Source: Pyxidicoccus caerfyrddinensis
GTDB taxonomy: Bacteria; Myxococcota; Myxococcia; Myxococcales; Myxococcaceae
Direction of reading: 5' to 3'
Assembly (NCBI RefSeq): GCF_010894405.1
Contig: NZ_JAAIYA010000022.1
Location: 150,191-214,190 of the forward strand
DNA: 64,000 bases
This document shows positions 27,529 to 34,391 of this stretch, piece after piece. Under the pieces are notes generated by a model that had not been told where the DNA came from, did no database searches, and saw only the letters and a list, made by a program, of their open reading frames with translations. Position 1 is the stretch's first letter. Each line of letters begins with the position of its first letter. The position numbers and the translations under genes are program-made.

Positions 27529-27729
27529 CTAGCCGCCGCCGACGAAGGTGACGATTTCGACACGGTCTCCCGCCTGGAGGTGATGCTCGGGATGGCGGGC
27601 GCGGCGCACCACCTCCGCGTTCACCTCCACGGCCACACCGGGACCGCCCACCTGGAGCGACTCCAGCAGCGCCGTGAGGGTGGTGCCCTCCGGCACTTCG
27701 CGTGTCTCTCCGTTGACCCAGACCTGCAC
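27529..27729 (-). CDS. thiS: Sulfur carrier protein ThiS
   Basis: 66 residues with the ubiquitin-like fold pattern VWVNGETREVPEGTTLTALL and the C-terminal Gly run VGGG that is adenylated and turned into a thiocarboxylate. GTG start with AAGGAG about 10 bp upstream. First gene of the thiS-thiG-thiE run. No TPP riboswitch motif is visible ahead of it. Confidence 0.93.
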   Translation of the reverse strand: MQVWVNGETREVPEGTTLTALLESLQVGGPGVAVEVNAEVVRRARHPEHHLQAGDRVEIVTFVGGG

Positions 27730-27764
27730 GGCGTCACGGCTCCTTGCGACGGGGACCTGGGCAC

Positions 27765-27793
27765 GGACTACAGGGGGGCCTCCACGCTGTCAA
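27765..27793 (-). promoter_or_regulatory. Sigma-70-type promoter of thiSGE
   Basis: On the minus strand TTGACA (27793-27788), 17-bp spacer, TAGTCC (27770-27765). It lies 36 bp upstream of the thiS GTG and fits the housekeeping consensus well at -35. Confidence 0.6.
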
Positions 27794-27807
27794 CGCGCTC
27801 TCTCATG

Positions 27808-27836
27808 GACGTGTTCGCCCGCGTCACGCCTATACT
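27808..27836 (+). promoter_or_regulatory. Promoter with TATACT -10 for the small membrane protein gene
   Basis: TGGACG, 17-bp spacer, TATACT (27831-27836). Transcription would begin at about 27843-27844, where the ATG of the next gene stands, so the message may be leaderless. Confidence 0.5.
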
Positions 27837-27843
27837 CGGCGTC

Positions 27844-28239
27844 ATGCTCATGGCTCCCAGCAGGCTCGTCGCCTCCGTGCTGCTGTTGACGCTCGCCGTG
27901 CCTGCCAGCGCCGCCCGAGCCGCCGAGCCCGCCGCGGTGGACGCGCCGGTGCGTGCGCCCACGCCCGTCCTTCATGGCCACCGGTATGCCTTCGTGGCGG
28001 GGGGCGTGCTGGCGCTGGGCGGGCTGGGGCTGGGCTTCTTCGCGCAGGGAGAGGCCCGGCGGGCCCAGAGCCTGGAGTCCGCTCACGACGCGCGCGTCAC
28101 GCTCGACAGAGCGCGCACCGCCGCGGCCTCCGCCAACCTCCTCTACGCCACCGCGGGCGCCGCCGTCCTGTACGGGCTGGTGCTGGAGCTGCTCCCCCAG
28201 CCGGCCGCCGAAGCGGCGAGCCTCACCTACCACTTCTGA
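27844..28239 (+). CDS. Small membrane protein of unknown function
   Basis: 131 residues: a signal peptide-like start (MLMAPSRLVASVLLLTLAVP, Ala-rich cut region) and two further hydrophobic helices (about 50-67 and 105-122) separated by an amphipathic segment (QGEARRAQSLESAHDARVTL). No family is recognised. The start at 27844 coincides with the predicted transcription start; ATGs at 27807 and 27850 are alternatives. It heads a run of three genes, the next starting 11 bp after its stop. Confidence 0.6.
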   Translation: MLMAPSRLVASVLLLTLAVPASAARAAEPAAVDAPVRAPTPVLHGHRYAFVAGGVLALGGLGLGFFAQGEARRAQSLESAHDARVTLDRARTAAASANLLYATAGAAVLYGLVLELLPQPAAEAASLTYHF

Positions 28240-28250
28240 CCGAGCCCTCC

Positions 28251-28478
28251 TTGGCTGCCCGCCTTCCTCCTCGACTGCTCGTTCTCGCCACCACGCTGGT
28301 CGCCACCGCCTGCTCCATCGACGTGGACGAGGTCGCCGACCGGCAATGCGCGGACGACACCGGCTGCCCCGAGCTCTACCGGTGCGTGGACGGCTCGGAA
28401 GGGAAGGGGCGCTGCGAGGTCATCTACCCGCCGTCGTCCACGTCGGATGCCGGCGTGGACGCCGGAGCCACGCCATGA
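28251..28478 (+). CDS. Small cysteine-rich lipoprotein, paralogue of the next gene
   Basis: From a TTG start, 75 residues with a basic n-region (MAARLPPRLL), lipobox VATAC and a short Cys module: SIDVDEV, then CADDTGCPELYRC and CEV. The next lipoprotein has the same layout (TIDVADF, C-x5-CPGTHSC, CEV), so the two share a duplicated N-terminal module. The TGA overlaps the next ATG (ATGA). No good ribosome site precedes the TTG, so the start is uncertain. Confidence 0.6.
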   Translation: MAARLPPRLLVLATTLVATACSIDVDEVADRQCADDTGCPELYRCVDGSEGKGRCEVIYPPSSTSDAGVDAGATP

Positions 28479-29026
28479 AGAGACTCCTCGCGAGCGCGTC
28501 GCTGTCCCTCTGCGCGGCCCTGGCCTGCACCATCGACGTGGCGGACTTCACCGGCAAGAAGTGCGAGGCCGCGTGGGACTGCCCGGGCACGCACTCCTGT
28601 GTCGCGGTGCGGCCGGGTGAGGGGCGCACCTGCGAGGTGCTGGGCCTGCCGGGACTTTCCGACGGCGGCGAGGAGGACGCGGGGCCGGTGCCCACGTGGT
28701 GCGCGGACATCCAGCCCATCATGGCCGCCAGTTGCGTCAGCTCGTGCCACGGCGCGGACACGCGCGACAGCAACCAGACCTCGTTCCGGCTGGACTACTA
28801 CGCGCCAGACGCGGGCGGGCTCCCGGGCGCGCAGGCGAAGGCGGAGCGCATCCGGCAGCGGGCTTCGGTGACCCAGGACATGCCGCCGTCTCCCAGCACC
28901 GTGCCCCTTCCCACGGCGGAGCAGCGCGCGCTCATCGCCCGCTGGGCGGCGGGCGGCGCTCCGCTGTGCTTCGACGGTGGGGTTGACGCGGGCGTGCCGG
29001 ACGGCGGCGCCGACGGCGGTTCCTGA
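28475..29026 (+). CDS. Cytochrome c-like lipoprotein with CX3CH motif
   Basis: 183 residues: lipobox ALAC, an N-terminal Cys module shared with the preceding gene, then a domain like planctomycete-type cytochrome c (PSCyt). IQPIMAASCVSSCHGADT provides the haem site, RLDYYAPDAGG follows, then TQDMPPS as candidate Met ligand and EQRALIARWAAGGAPLC at the end. The haem motif reads C-VSS-C-H, one residue longer than CXXCH. The tail is rich in Asp/Gly (DGGADGG). It is probably an outer-membrane-attached electron-transfer or haem-sensing protein. Confidence 0.7.
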   Translation: MKRLLASASLSLCAALACTIDVADFTGKKCEAAWDCPGTHSCVAVRPGEGRTCEVLGLPGLSDGGEEDAGPVPTWCADIQPIMAASCVSSCHGADTRDSNQTSFRLDYYAPDAGGLPGAQAKAERIRQRASVTQDMPPSPSTVPLPTAEQRALIARWAAGGAPLCFDGGVDAGVPDGGADGGS

Positions 29027-29031
29027 CGCAT

Positions 29032-29053
29032 GGTGGGAACTCGCGTTCCCACC
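29032..29053. terminator. Hairpin after the cytochrome-like lipoprotein gene
   Basis: Perfect 9-bp inverted repeat GGTGGGAAC, loop TCGC, GTTCCCACC, starting 5 bp after the stop codon. No T-run follows. Confidence 0.45.
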
Positions 29054-29250
29054 CGCCGTGTGACTGCCGACATTGTTCCTTCGGAAGCGGCCGGGCGGCC
29101 GGGCGCCGAGTGGCCCGGAGGCTTCCCCTGTGTCCGTGAATCGCCAGCGGCAAGCCCTGTGCAAGGAGGGGAACGACGCTCACTTTCTGCCCAACGCCGG
29201 AGGACATGGTCCCCGGCTCCATGGGAACTCCAAGGGAAAGGGAACGAACT

Positions 29251-29841
29251 ATGCGCAAGCTCATGATGGCGGTCACCGCGGTGGCGGGTCTGGCGATGGT
29301 TTCTGGTTGCAAGCGTGACAACGTCGAGTCCGAGCGTCGCGACGTTGCCGAGGCCCAGCAGGAGGCCGCGAAGGAAACGGCCGAGGCCCGCCAGGAGGAG
29401 TCGCGGGACATCGCTGGCGCGCGGCAGGACGCGAATGAGGAAGTCGCCGACGCGCAGAAGGACGTCCGCGAGGAGCAGCAGGACCTCGCCGAGGCCCAGG
29501 CCAACCGTCAGGAGGACCTGAACGAGGACGCGCGTGAGCGTCAGGAAGACGTGGCGCAGGGCGGCTCCGGCATGGCCGGCACGTCCGCCGCGGCGGCCGC
29601 CAACGTCCAGGGCCGCGTGCTCTCCACGAGCGGTGACTCGCTCACCCTGGTGGACACCACGAACAACAAGCAGCTCAAGCTGAAGACGAACGACCAGACG
29701 CGCATCCTGCAGAACAACGTGCCGGTGAAGCTGGACGACATCACCGAGGGTACCCAGGTCCGCGCCTCCTACGTCATGGACGGCAAGGACATGGTGGCCC
29801 GTGAGCTGACCGTCACGAAGCCGGTGCAGAAGAAGCAGTAG
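29251..29841 (+). CDS. Coiled-coil lipoprotein with C-terminal beta domain
   Basis: 196 residues: signal peptide with lipobox VSGC, then about 80 residues of highly charged Ala/Glu/Gln/Arg heptads (VAEAQQEAAKETAEARQEES and so on, about 30-110) that should form a long coiled coil. A short linker leads to a beta domain (about 125-190: VLSTSGDSLTLVDTT, LKTNDQTRIL, TEGTQVRASY) like DUF5666/OB folds. The coiled coil may span the periplasm. ATG at 29251 with AAGGGAA upstream. It ends at a strong terminator. Function unknown. Confidence 0.75.
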   Translation: MRKLMMAVTAVAGLAMVSGCKRDNVESERRDVAEAQQEAAKETAEARQEESRDIAGARQDANEEVADAQKDVREEQQDLAEAQANRQEDLNEDARERQEDVAQGGSGMAGTSAAAAANVQGRVLSTSGDSLTLVDTTNNKQLKLKTNDQTRILQNNVPVKLDDITEGTQVRASYVMDGKDMVARELTVTKPVQKKQ

Positions 29842-29890
29842 CACCACGCAAGGCGCAGTGGCCGGTCCGTTTCCTCACGGGCCGGCTCGG

Positions 29891-29924
29891 ACGGCTCCCG
29901 CTCCGGCGGGGGCCGTTCCCTTTT
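29891..29924 (+). terminator. Rho-independent terminator
   Basis: An 11-bp stem (ACGGCTCCCGC with GCGGGGGCCGT, one G-T pair), loop TCCG, followed by TCCCTTTTA. It closes the coiled-coil lipoprotein gene. Confidence 0.8.
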
Positions 29925-30041
29925 ATTCGCGAATCCGTGTTGGGAGGTTGGGAGGGTGTGTCGGACGTGGGTGGTAGGAGGAACCCGTGAGGTATTCTCA
30001 CGCCTTCCCAACCCAGGGGAGGACTTCCTGCCCAGGAGCCT

Positions 30042-31175
30042 ATGACCACCCATCACCCCGAGCACCCGTCTTCCAAGCCCTTCATCCTCTTCACCACCGG
30101 GGCCACTTCCTATGAGCTGGTCCGCTTCCTCGGCCCCCGGGGCCCGGGGGAGATGCTGCTCGCGCGCCGGCACTACGCGGACACGCCCGGTGACCTCGTG
30201 GTCGTCAAGCGGCTGCAGGACGCGGGGGACACCCACGGGCGCGCGCGCCTGCGGGAAGAGGTGAAGCTGCTGATGCAGCTCAGCCATCCCGCCATTGCCC
30301 AGGTGTTCCTGGTGCGCGTCCATGAGGGCTCGCCCCACCTCGTCATGGAGTACGTGGAGGGCCACAGCCTGGAGACGCTCACCAGCTTCGCGGCGCTGCG
30401 GCGGCGGCCCTTCTCGGAGGCCTTCGGCGCCTACGTGGGCGCGGAGGTCGCGGACGCGCTGCACCACGCCCACTCCCTGGAGGACGCGCGGGGCCAGCCG
30501 CTGGGCATCGTCCACCGGGACGTGTCCCCGCGCACGCTGCGGCTGGACGTGCACGGCCGGGTGAAGCTGGCGGACTTCGCCATGGCGTGGGCGAAGCTGC
30601 CGGGGCGCGTGGGCACGGAGGGCCACGTCGTCCGGGGGGACCTGGCGTATGCCTCCCCGGAGGCGCTCGCGCGCCAGCCCCTGGATGGGCGCTCGGACCT
30701 GTTCTCCCTGGGCGTGGTGCTGCTGGAGCTGCTCACCGGGCTGCACCTGCTGGATTTGGAGGACGTGGAGCGCGCGGCGCTGGCGGCGGGGCCCGTCCCG
30801 GAGGCGGAGGCGCTCCTCGCGGAGGTGCCCAGCTGGCTGCCGGCGCCCATGATGGCCGCGCGCATGGCGTGCCTCGCCCCGGAGCACGTGGAGCGCGCCA
30901 CGCGGGGACTGTCCGGCCCCATGCGCTCCATCCTCGCGCGGCTCTTGCGGCGTGAGCCGGCGGAGCGCTTCCAGTCCGGCCTGGAGCTGCGGGACGCGCT
31001 GCGCGGCGTGCTGGGCGGGCTGGGCTACAGCTACGGCCCCCGTGAGGCGGAGCGCGAGGGCGCCCAGGTGCGCCGTGACGCCCGCTCCCGGCGCAGGTCC
31101 GCGGACGTGCTGCGGTGGGACGACTCCGCGCGGCCGGACTCCAGCCGGCGGGCGGACTCCCCGCGCGACGCGTGA
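30042..31175 (+). CDS. Ser/Thr protein kinase-like protein, probable pseudokinase
   Basis: 377 residues. The kinase fold runs over residues 20-330: a degenerate Gly loop (FLGPRGPGE), Lys in VVVKRL, HRDVSPRTLRL in the catalytic loop, LADFAMAW in place of DFG, and SPEAL plus DLFSLGVVLLELLTG in the C-lobe. The catalytic-loop Asn is Thr and the DFG Gly is Ala, so metal binding is impaired while Lys and HRD Asp remain. There is no membrane helix. The Arg/Ser/Asp-rich tail looks disordered. AGGAG lies upstream. Myxobacteria carry many such kinases; this one may act as a scaffold or weak kinase. Confidence 0.82.
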   Translation: MTTHHPEHPSSKPFILFTTGATSYELVRFLGPRGPGEMLLARRHYADTPGDLVVVKRLQDAGDTHGRARLREEVKLLMQLSHPAIAQVFLVRVHEGSPHLVMEYVEGHSLETLTSFAALRRRPFSEAFGAYVGAEVADALHHAHSLEDARGQPLGIVHRDVSPRTLRLDVHGRVKLADFAMAWAKLPGRVGTEGHVVRGDLAYASPEALARQPLDGRSDLFSLGVVLLELLTGLHLLDLEDVERAALAAGPVPEAEALLAEVPSWLPAPMMAARMACLAPEHVERATRGLSGPMRSILARLLRREPAERFQSGLELRDALRGVLGGLGYSYGPREAEREGAQVRRDARSRRRSADVLRWDDSARPDSSRRADSPRDA

Positions 31176-31241
31176 GCGGGCGGTGGGCAGGCCCGGGGCC
31201 CTCGGGCCTGTCGGGCACGGGCACCCGCACGCGGGTGGTGC

Positions 31242-31269
31242 TTGTCACGCGCGCCCGGCCGGGCAGACT
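31242..31269 (+). promoter_or_regulatory. Possible promoter of the dipeptidase gene
   Basis: TTGTCA, 16-bp spacer, CAGACT. The expected start falls on the ATG at 31277, so the message may be leaderless; no ribosome site is present. Confidence 0.35.
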
Positions 31270-31276
31270 GCCGTGC

Positions 31277-32281
31277 ATGGGTGACGTGACTGAGCTCCAC
31301 CAGCGCTGGTGCATCGCGGACGGGCATGCGGATTCCCTGATGTGGAACCGTGACTTGACGGCCCGCTCCGAGGAAGGGCACGTGGACTTCCCCCGCCTGC
31401 GGGAGGCGGGGGTGAAGCTGCAGTGCTTCACCATCGTCACCCGGGGCTTCCCCTTCATCGGCGGCTTCCCCGTGTTCGCCGCGTGGCGGGGGTGGCCTCG
31501 CGAGGCGCGCGCGAGCGAGTGGACGCGGGCGCTCTGGCAGATTGAGCGCATGGAGGAGTTCTGCCGTCGCTCCGGGGACGCGGCGCGCATCACCACCACC
31601 GGGGCCGCGCTGGAGGACAACCTCGCGCACGGGCGGCTGTCCGCGGTGCTGGGCGTGGAGGGCGGGCACGCCATTGAAGGGAAGGTGGAGCGGCTGGCGG
31701 AGCTGCACCGGCTCGGGGTTCGCTTCATGGGGCTCACCCACCTGTCCAACAACGACTTGGGCGGCTCCTCGTTCCCGATGATGGGCAACCGGGGGCTGAC
31801 GCCGCTGGGCCGCGAGGTGATGGAGGAGATGGCGCGGCTGGGGCTGAGCGTGGACGTGGCGCATGCCTCGGAGAGCACGCTCGAGGACCTCTTCGCTCAC
31901 CCCACGGTGCGGTACTTCTGTTCGCACACGGGCGTGCGGGCGGCGGGGGGCGGCTGGCGCAACCTCTCCGACGCGGCCCTGCGGCGCATCGCGGACCGGG
32001 GTGGGGTGGTGGGCATCATCTTCGCCCCCGTGTACCTGGGCGGCGACTCGGTGGCCGACGTGGTCCGCCACATCGAGCACGCGGTGGACGTCATGGGCGT
32101 GGAGGGCGTGGGGCTGGGCTCCGACTACGACGGCATGGTGGCGCTCCCCCGGGGCATGAAGGACGTCACGGACCTGCGTCTGCTCACCGAGGCGCTACTG
32201 CAACGCCATCCAGAGTCCTGGGTGGAACGTGTCGCCGGTGGAAACTTCCGCCGTTTCTTCCAGGAGACACTGGGTGGTTGA
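31277..32281 (+). CDS. Membrane dipeptidase, peptidase family M19
   Basis: 334 residues with the M19 landmarks: IADGHADS (metal-binding His-x-Asp) at the N-terminus, VLGVEGGHAIEG carrying the bridging Glu, LTHLSNNDLGG, VDVAHAS and SHTGVRA with the two metal histidines, and GLGSDYDG near the end. The enzyme hydrolyses dipeptides, including D-amino-acid containing ones, at a dinuclear zinc site. No signal peptide, so cytoplasmic. The ATG was chosen because it opens the conserved domain. Confidence 0.9.
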   Translation: MGDVTELHQRWCIADGHADSLMWNRDLTARSEEGHVDFPRLREAGVKLQCFTIVTRGFPFIGGFPVFAAWRGWPREARASEWTRALWQIERMEEFCRRSGDAARITTTGAALEDNLAHGRLSAVLGVEGGHAIEGKVERLAELHRLGVRFMGLTHLSNNDLGGSSFPMMGNRGLTPLGREVMEEMARLGLSVDVAHASESTLEDLFAHPTVRYFCSHTGVRAAGGGWRNLSDAALRRIADRGGVVGIIFAPVYLGGDSVADVVRHIEHAVDVMGVEGVGLGSDYDGMVALPRGMKDVTDLRLLTEALLQRHPESWVERVAGGNFRRFFQETLGG

Positions 32282-32306
32282 CCGGGAGCGGTACGCTCGA
32301 AATATT
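32278..32306 (+). promoter_or_regulatory. Possible promoter of the duplicated-repeat lipoprotein
   Basis: TTGACC (32278-32283), 17-bp spacer, AATATT (32301-32306); the -35 overlaps the stop codon of the dipeptidase gene. It would leave a leader of about six bases before the ATG. Confidence 0.4.
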
Positions 32307-32318
32307 GGCCGCACGCTC

Positions 32319-32696
32319 ATGAACCGCTCTCTCCTTGTCGCCGTGTCCGTCGTTGGCTCCCTCCTCTTCGCCGGCTGCAGCCAGGGTGCGGGAGACAGCT
32401 GTGAAGGGAGTGGTTTCATCTGTCAGGAAGACGTCCTCGCGCTGGAGTGCCGCAGCGGCACCTGGCGCGAGGTGCCCTGCCGCGGCCCGCTGGGCTGCCG
32501 CGAGACGGATGACGCCGTCCGCTGCGACACGTCCAACAACCGGGCCGGCGACGCCTGCGCCTCCAGCGCCGAGGGCAAGGGAGTGTGCCGCTCGGACGGC
32601 CTGGCCGTCCTCGAGTGCCGCCAGGGCGTGCTGGAGGAGACGTCCACCTGCTCCTCGTGCAAGGTCGAAGGTGACGAGGTCACCTGCCAGCCCTGA
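32319..32696 (+). CDS. Cysteine-rich lipoprotein with internal duplication
   Basis: 125 residues: signal with lipobox FAGC, then two similar units of about 50 residues. Unit one reads GDSCEGSGFICQEDVLALEC with a GTWREVPC continuation; unit two reads GDACASSAEGKGVCRSDG then LAVLECRQG. Each has five or six cysteines, so disulphides are expected in the periplasm or on the surface. No enzyme motif. Family not recognised; similar small Cys lipoproteins are common in myxobacteria. Confidence 0.7.
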   Translation: MNRSLLVAVSVVGSLLFAGCSQGAGDSCEGSGFICQEDVLALECRSGTWREVPCRGPLGCRETDDAVRCDTSNNRAGDACASSAEGKGVCRSDGLAVLECRQGVLEETSTCSSCKVEGDEVTCQP

Positions 32697-32888
32697 GCCT
32701 CGCAGCCCGAGCGGGTCCGGGCCGTCAGGATTCTCCAGCCGTGGCGTGTGGTAGCGTGGGAGTGCCGCTCGCGGGACTCCGATGCGACTTCCGATTCAAG
32801 CCTTTGGAGCCTGACACGCTGGTCGTATCCCTCTTCCCCGAGCGGCGCTTCCATCCCAGCCCCGGAGCCCGGGGAGGAAGTGCGAACG

Positions 32889-34391
32889 ATGGCCGCGGTG
32901 ATGGAAGTCCGCAGCGAACAGGTCGCCCGCGAGGACCTGGTGATGTTCGTCAACGCGTGCTTCTCCTGCACCGGACAGCGGGAGTTCTACGGCGACGCGC
33001 GCGGCCAGTCCGTCTCCATCGAGTTCCTGCACCAGTACATCCTGGGCAACTACCGCCGCCTCTACGCGCGTACGCTCGCGGCCGGCATCAACCACTTCAA
33101 CCAGGCGCAGATCGTCCTCAACCTGCTGGCCAGCGGCAGTCCCGCTGCGCCGGAGGACCGCGAGGAGGAGGGCGCCCTCATCGCCGCCACCCTTCGCGCG
33201 CTGCCCCCGCCGCGCGCCTTTCGCGTGCTGGAGTCCCTGCGCGCGCGGCGCATCAACAACCGCCGGGCCCGCGCCATCGTCCGTGAGTACCTGGAGGGCC
33301 GCGCCGACCTGGCCTTCGACGCGGTGAAGTACCGCTCCAAGCTGCGCGCGGCGGTGGTGCACGGGCACGTGAAGCTCCCCGGCGAGCTGGGCCCCTTCCT
33401 CATCCACGGCTGGAAGAAGCGCACGTACACCCAGCCCTTGCTGGAGGCCTTCCGCCAGGCCCACTACACGCAGGACGCCGTCTATGCGCTGCCGTACACG
33501 GTGGCGGAGGGACTGGCCGCGAAGCACGGCATCCCCCGGGATGTGTTCCTCCAGCGCATCGAACCGCGCCTCACCCCGGCGGAGCGCCTGCGCCTCCAGG
33601 AGTCCGCGGCGCGTGATGGAGGCAAGGCACCCGCGGTGGACCTGGAGCGGGCCCCGCTGACGAAGCTGGCCCTCTACATCCTGTCGCTGAAGCAGGAGGA
33701 GCGGCGGACGCGGCGCGACGCGCTGCACACCGCGCTGGAGCGAGCGGCGGCGCGTGTGCTGGGCCGGGCGCCCGTCTCGCTGGGCCGGGTGGCCGCGGTG
33801 CTGGACAGCAGCTACTCCTCCTCCGGCTCGCTGGAGAAGCGCCGCCGGCCGCTGGGCGTGGCGTTGGCCGCGCACTACCTGCTGTCCGCCGCGTCGCGCG
33901 ACTACCGCGCCTTCTGGACGTGCCCGGTGGAGGACGTGGTGCAGGTCCAGGCACGAGGGCAGACGGACATCACCACGCCGCTGTTGGAGGCGCTGGCGTG
34001 GGGCGCGGAGCTGGTGGTCATCGTCTCCGACGGCTACGACAACGACCCGCCGAAGGCCGTGGCCGAGCTGACGCGCGTCTACCGCGCGAAGCTGGACCCG
34101 GCGCGCCGCACGGCGCTGGTGCACGTCAACCCGGTGTTCGACGCTGAGGAGTACGCACCGCGCTCCTTTGGCACGGCTGTGCCCACCGTGGGCGTTCGCG
34201 ACGCGGAGGACCTGCCCACCGTGCTGGGCTTCGCGCGCTTCGCCGAGGGCACAGCCCCGCTGTCGGAGCTGGAGGGCTACCTGTCCGCACGCGTGCGGGG
34301 ACTGCGGGAGCGCGATGCCCGCAGGCGGCAGCGAGACGCCGCCGTCGCAGCCCCGGTGGAACCGGTCGTGGCAGAGGAGGGCGAGGGATGA
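32889..34391 (+). CDS. VWA-domain protein with helical N-terminal region (possible TROVE/Ro60-like)
   Basis: 500 residues. The N-terminal 330 are helical and repeat-like (FLHQYILGNYRRLYARTLAA, LRARRINNRRARAIVREYLE), resembling a HEAT-type ring scaffold. The C-terminal 170 are a von Willebrand A domain with an intact MIDAS: VLDSSYSSS (DxSxS), GQTDITTPL (Thr) and VIVSDGYDN (Asp). Helical repeats plus MIDAS is the plan of TROVE/Ro60 RNA-binding proteins, but I could not confirm the TROVE signature. GGGGAGGAAG lies 8 bp upstream of the ATG. It overlaps its partner gene by 4 bp (ATGA). Confidence 0.72.
   Translation: MAAVMEVRSEQVAREDLVMFVNACFSCTGQREFYGDARGQSVSIEFLHQYILGNYRRLYARTLAAGINHFNQAQIVLNLLASGSPAAPEDREEEGALIAATLRALPPPRAFRVLESLRARRINNRRARAIVREYLEGRADLAFDAVKYRSKLRAAVVHGHVKLPGELGPFLIHGWKKRTYTQPLLEAFRQAHYTQDAVYALPYTVAEGLAAKHGIPRDVFLQRIEPRLTPAERLRLQESAARDGGKAPAVDLERAPLTKLALYILSLKQEERRTRRDALHTALERAAARVLGRAPVSLGRVAAVLDSSYSSSGSLEKRRRPLGVALAAHYLLSAASRDYRAFWTCPVEDVVQVQARGQTDITTPLLEALAWGAELVVIVSDGYDNDPPKAVAELTRVYRAKLDPARRTALVHVNPVFDAEEYAPRSFGTAVPTVGVRDAEDLPTVLGFARFAEGTAPLSELEGYLSARVRGLRERDARRRQRDAAVAAPVEPVVAEEGEG

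Noticed and set aside
27730..27806. TPP riboswitch upstream of thiS
   Set aside because: The conserved CUGAGA and ACCUGAUCUGG-type segments are absent; only a promoter is visible.
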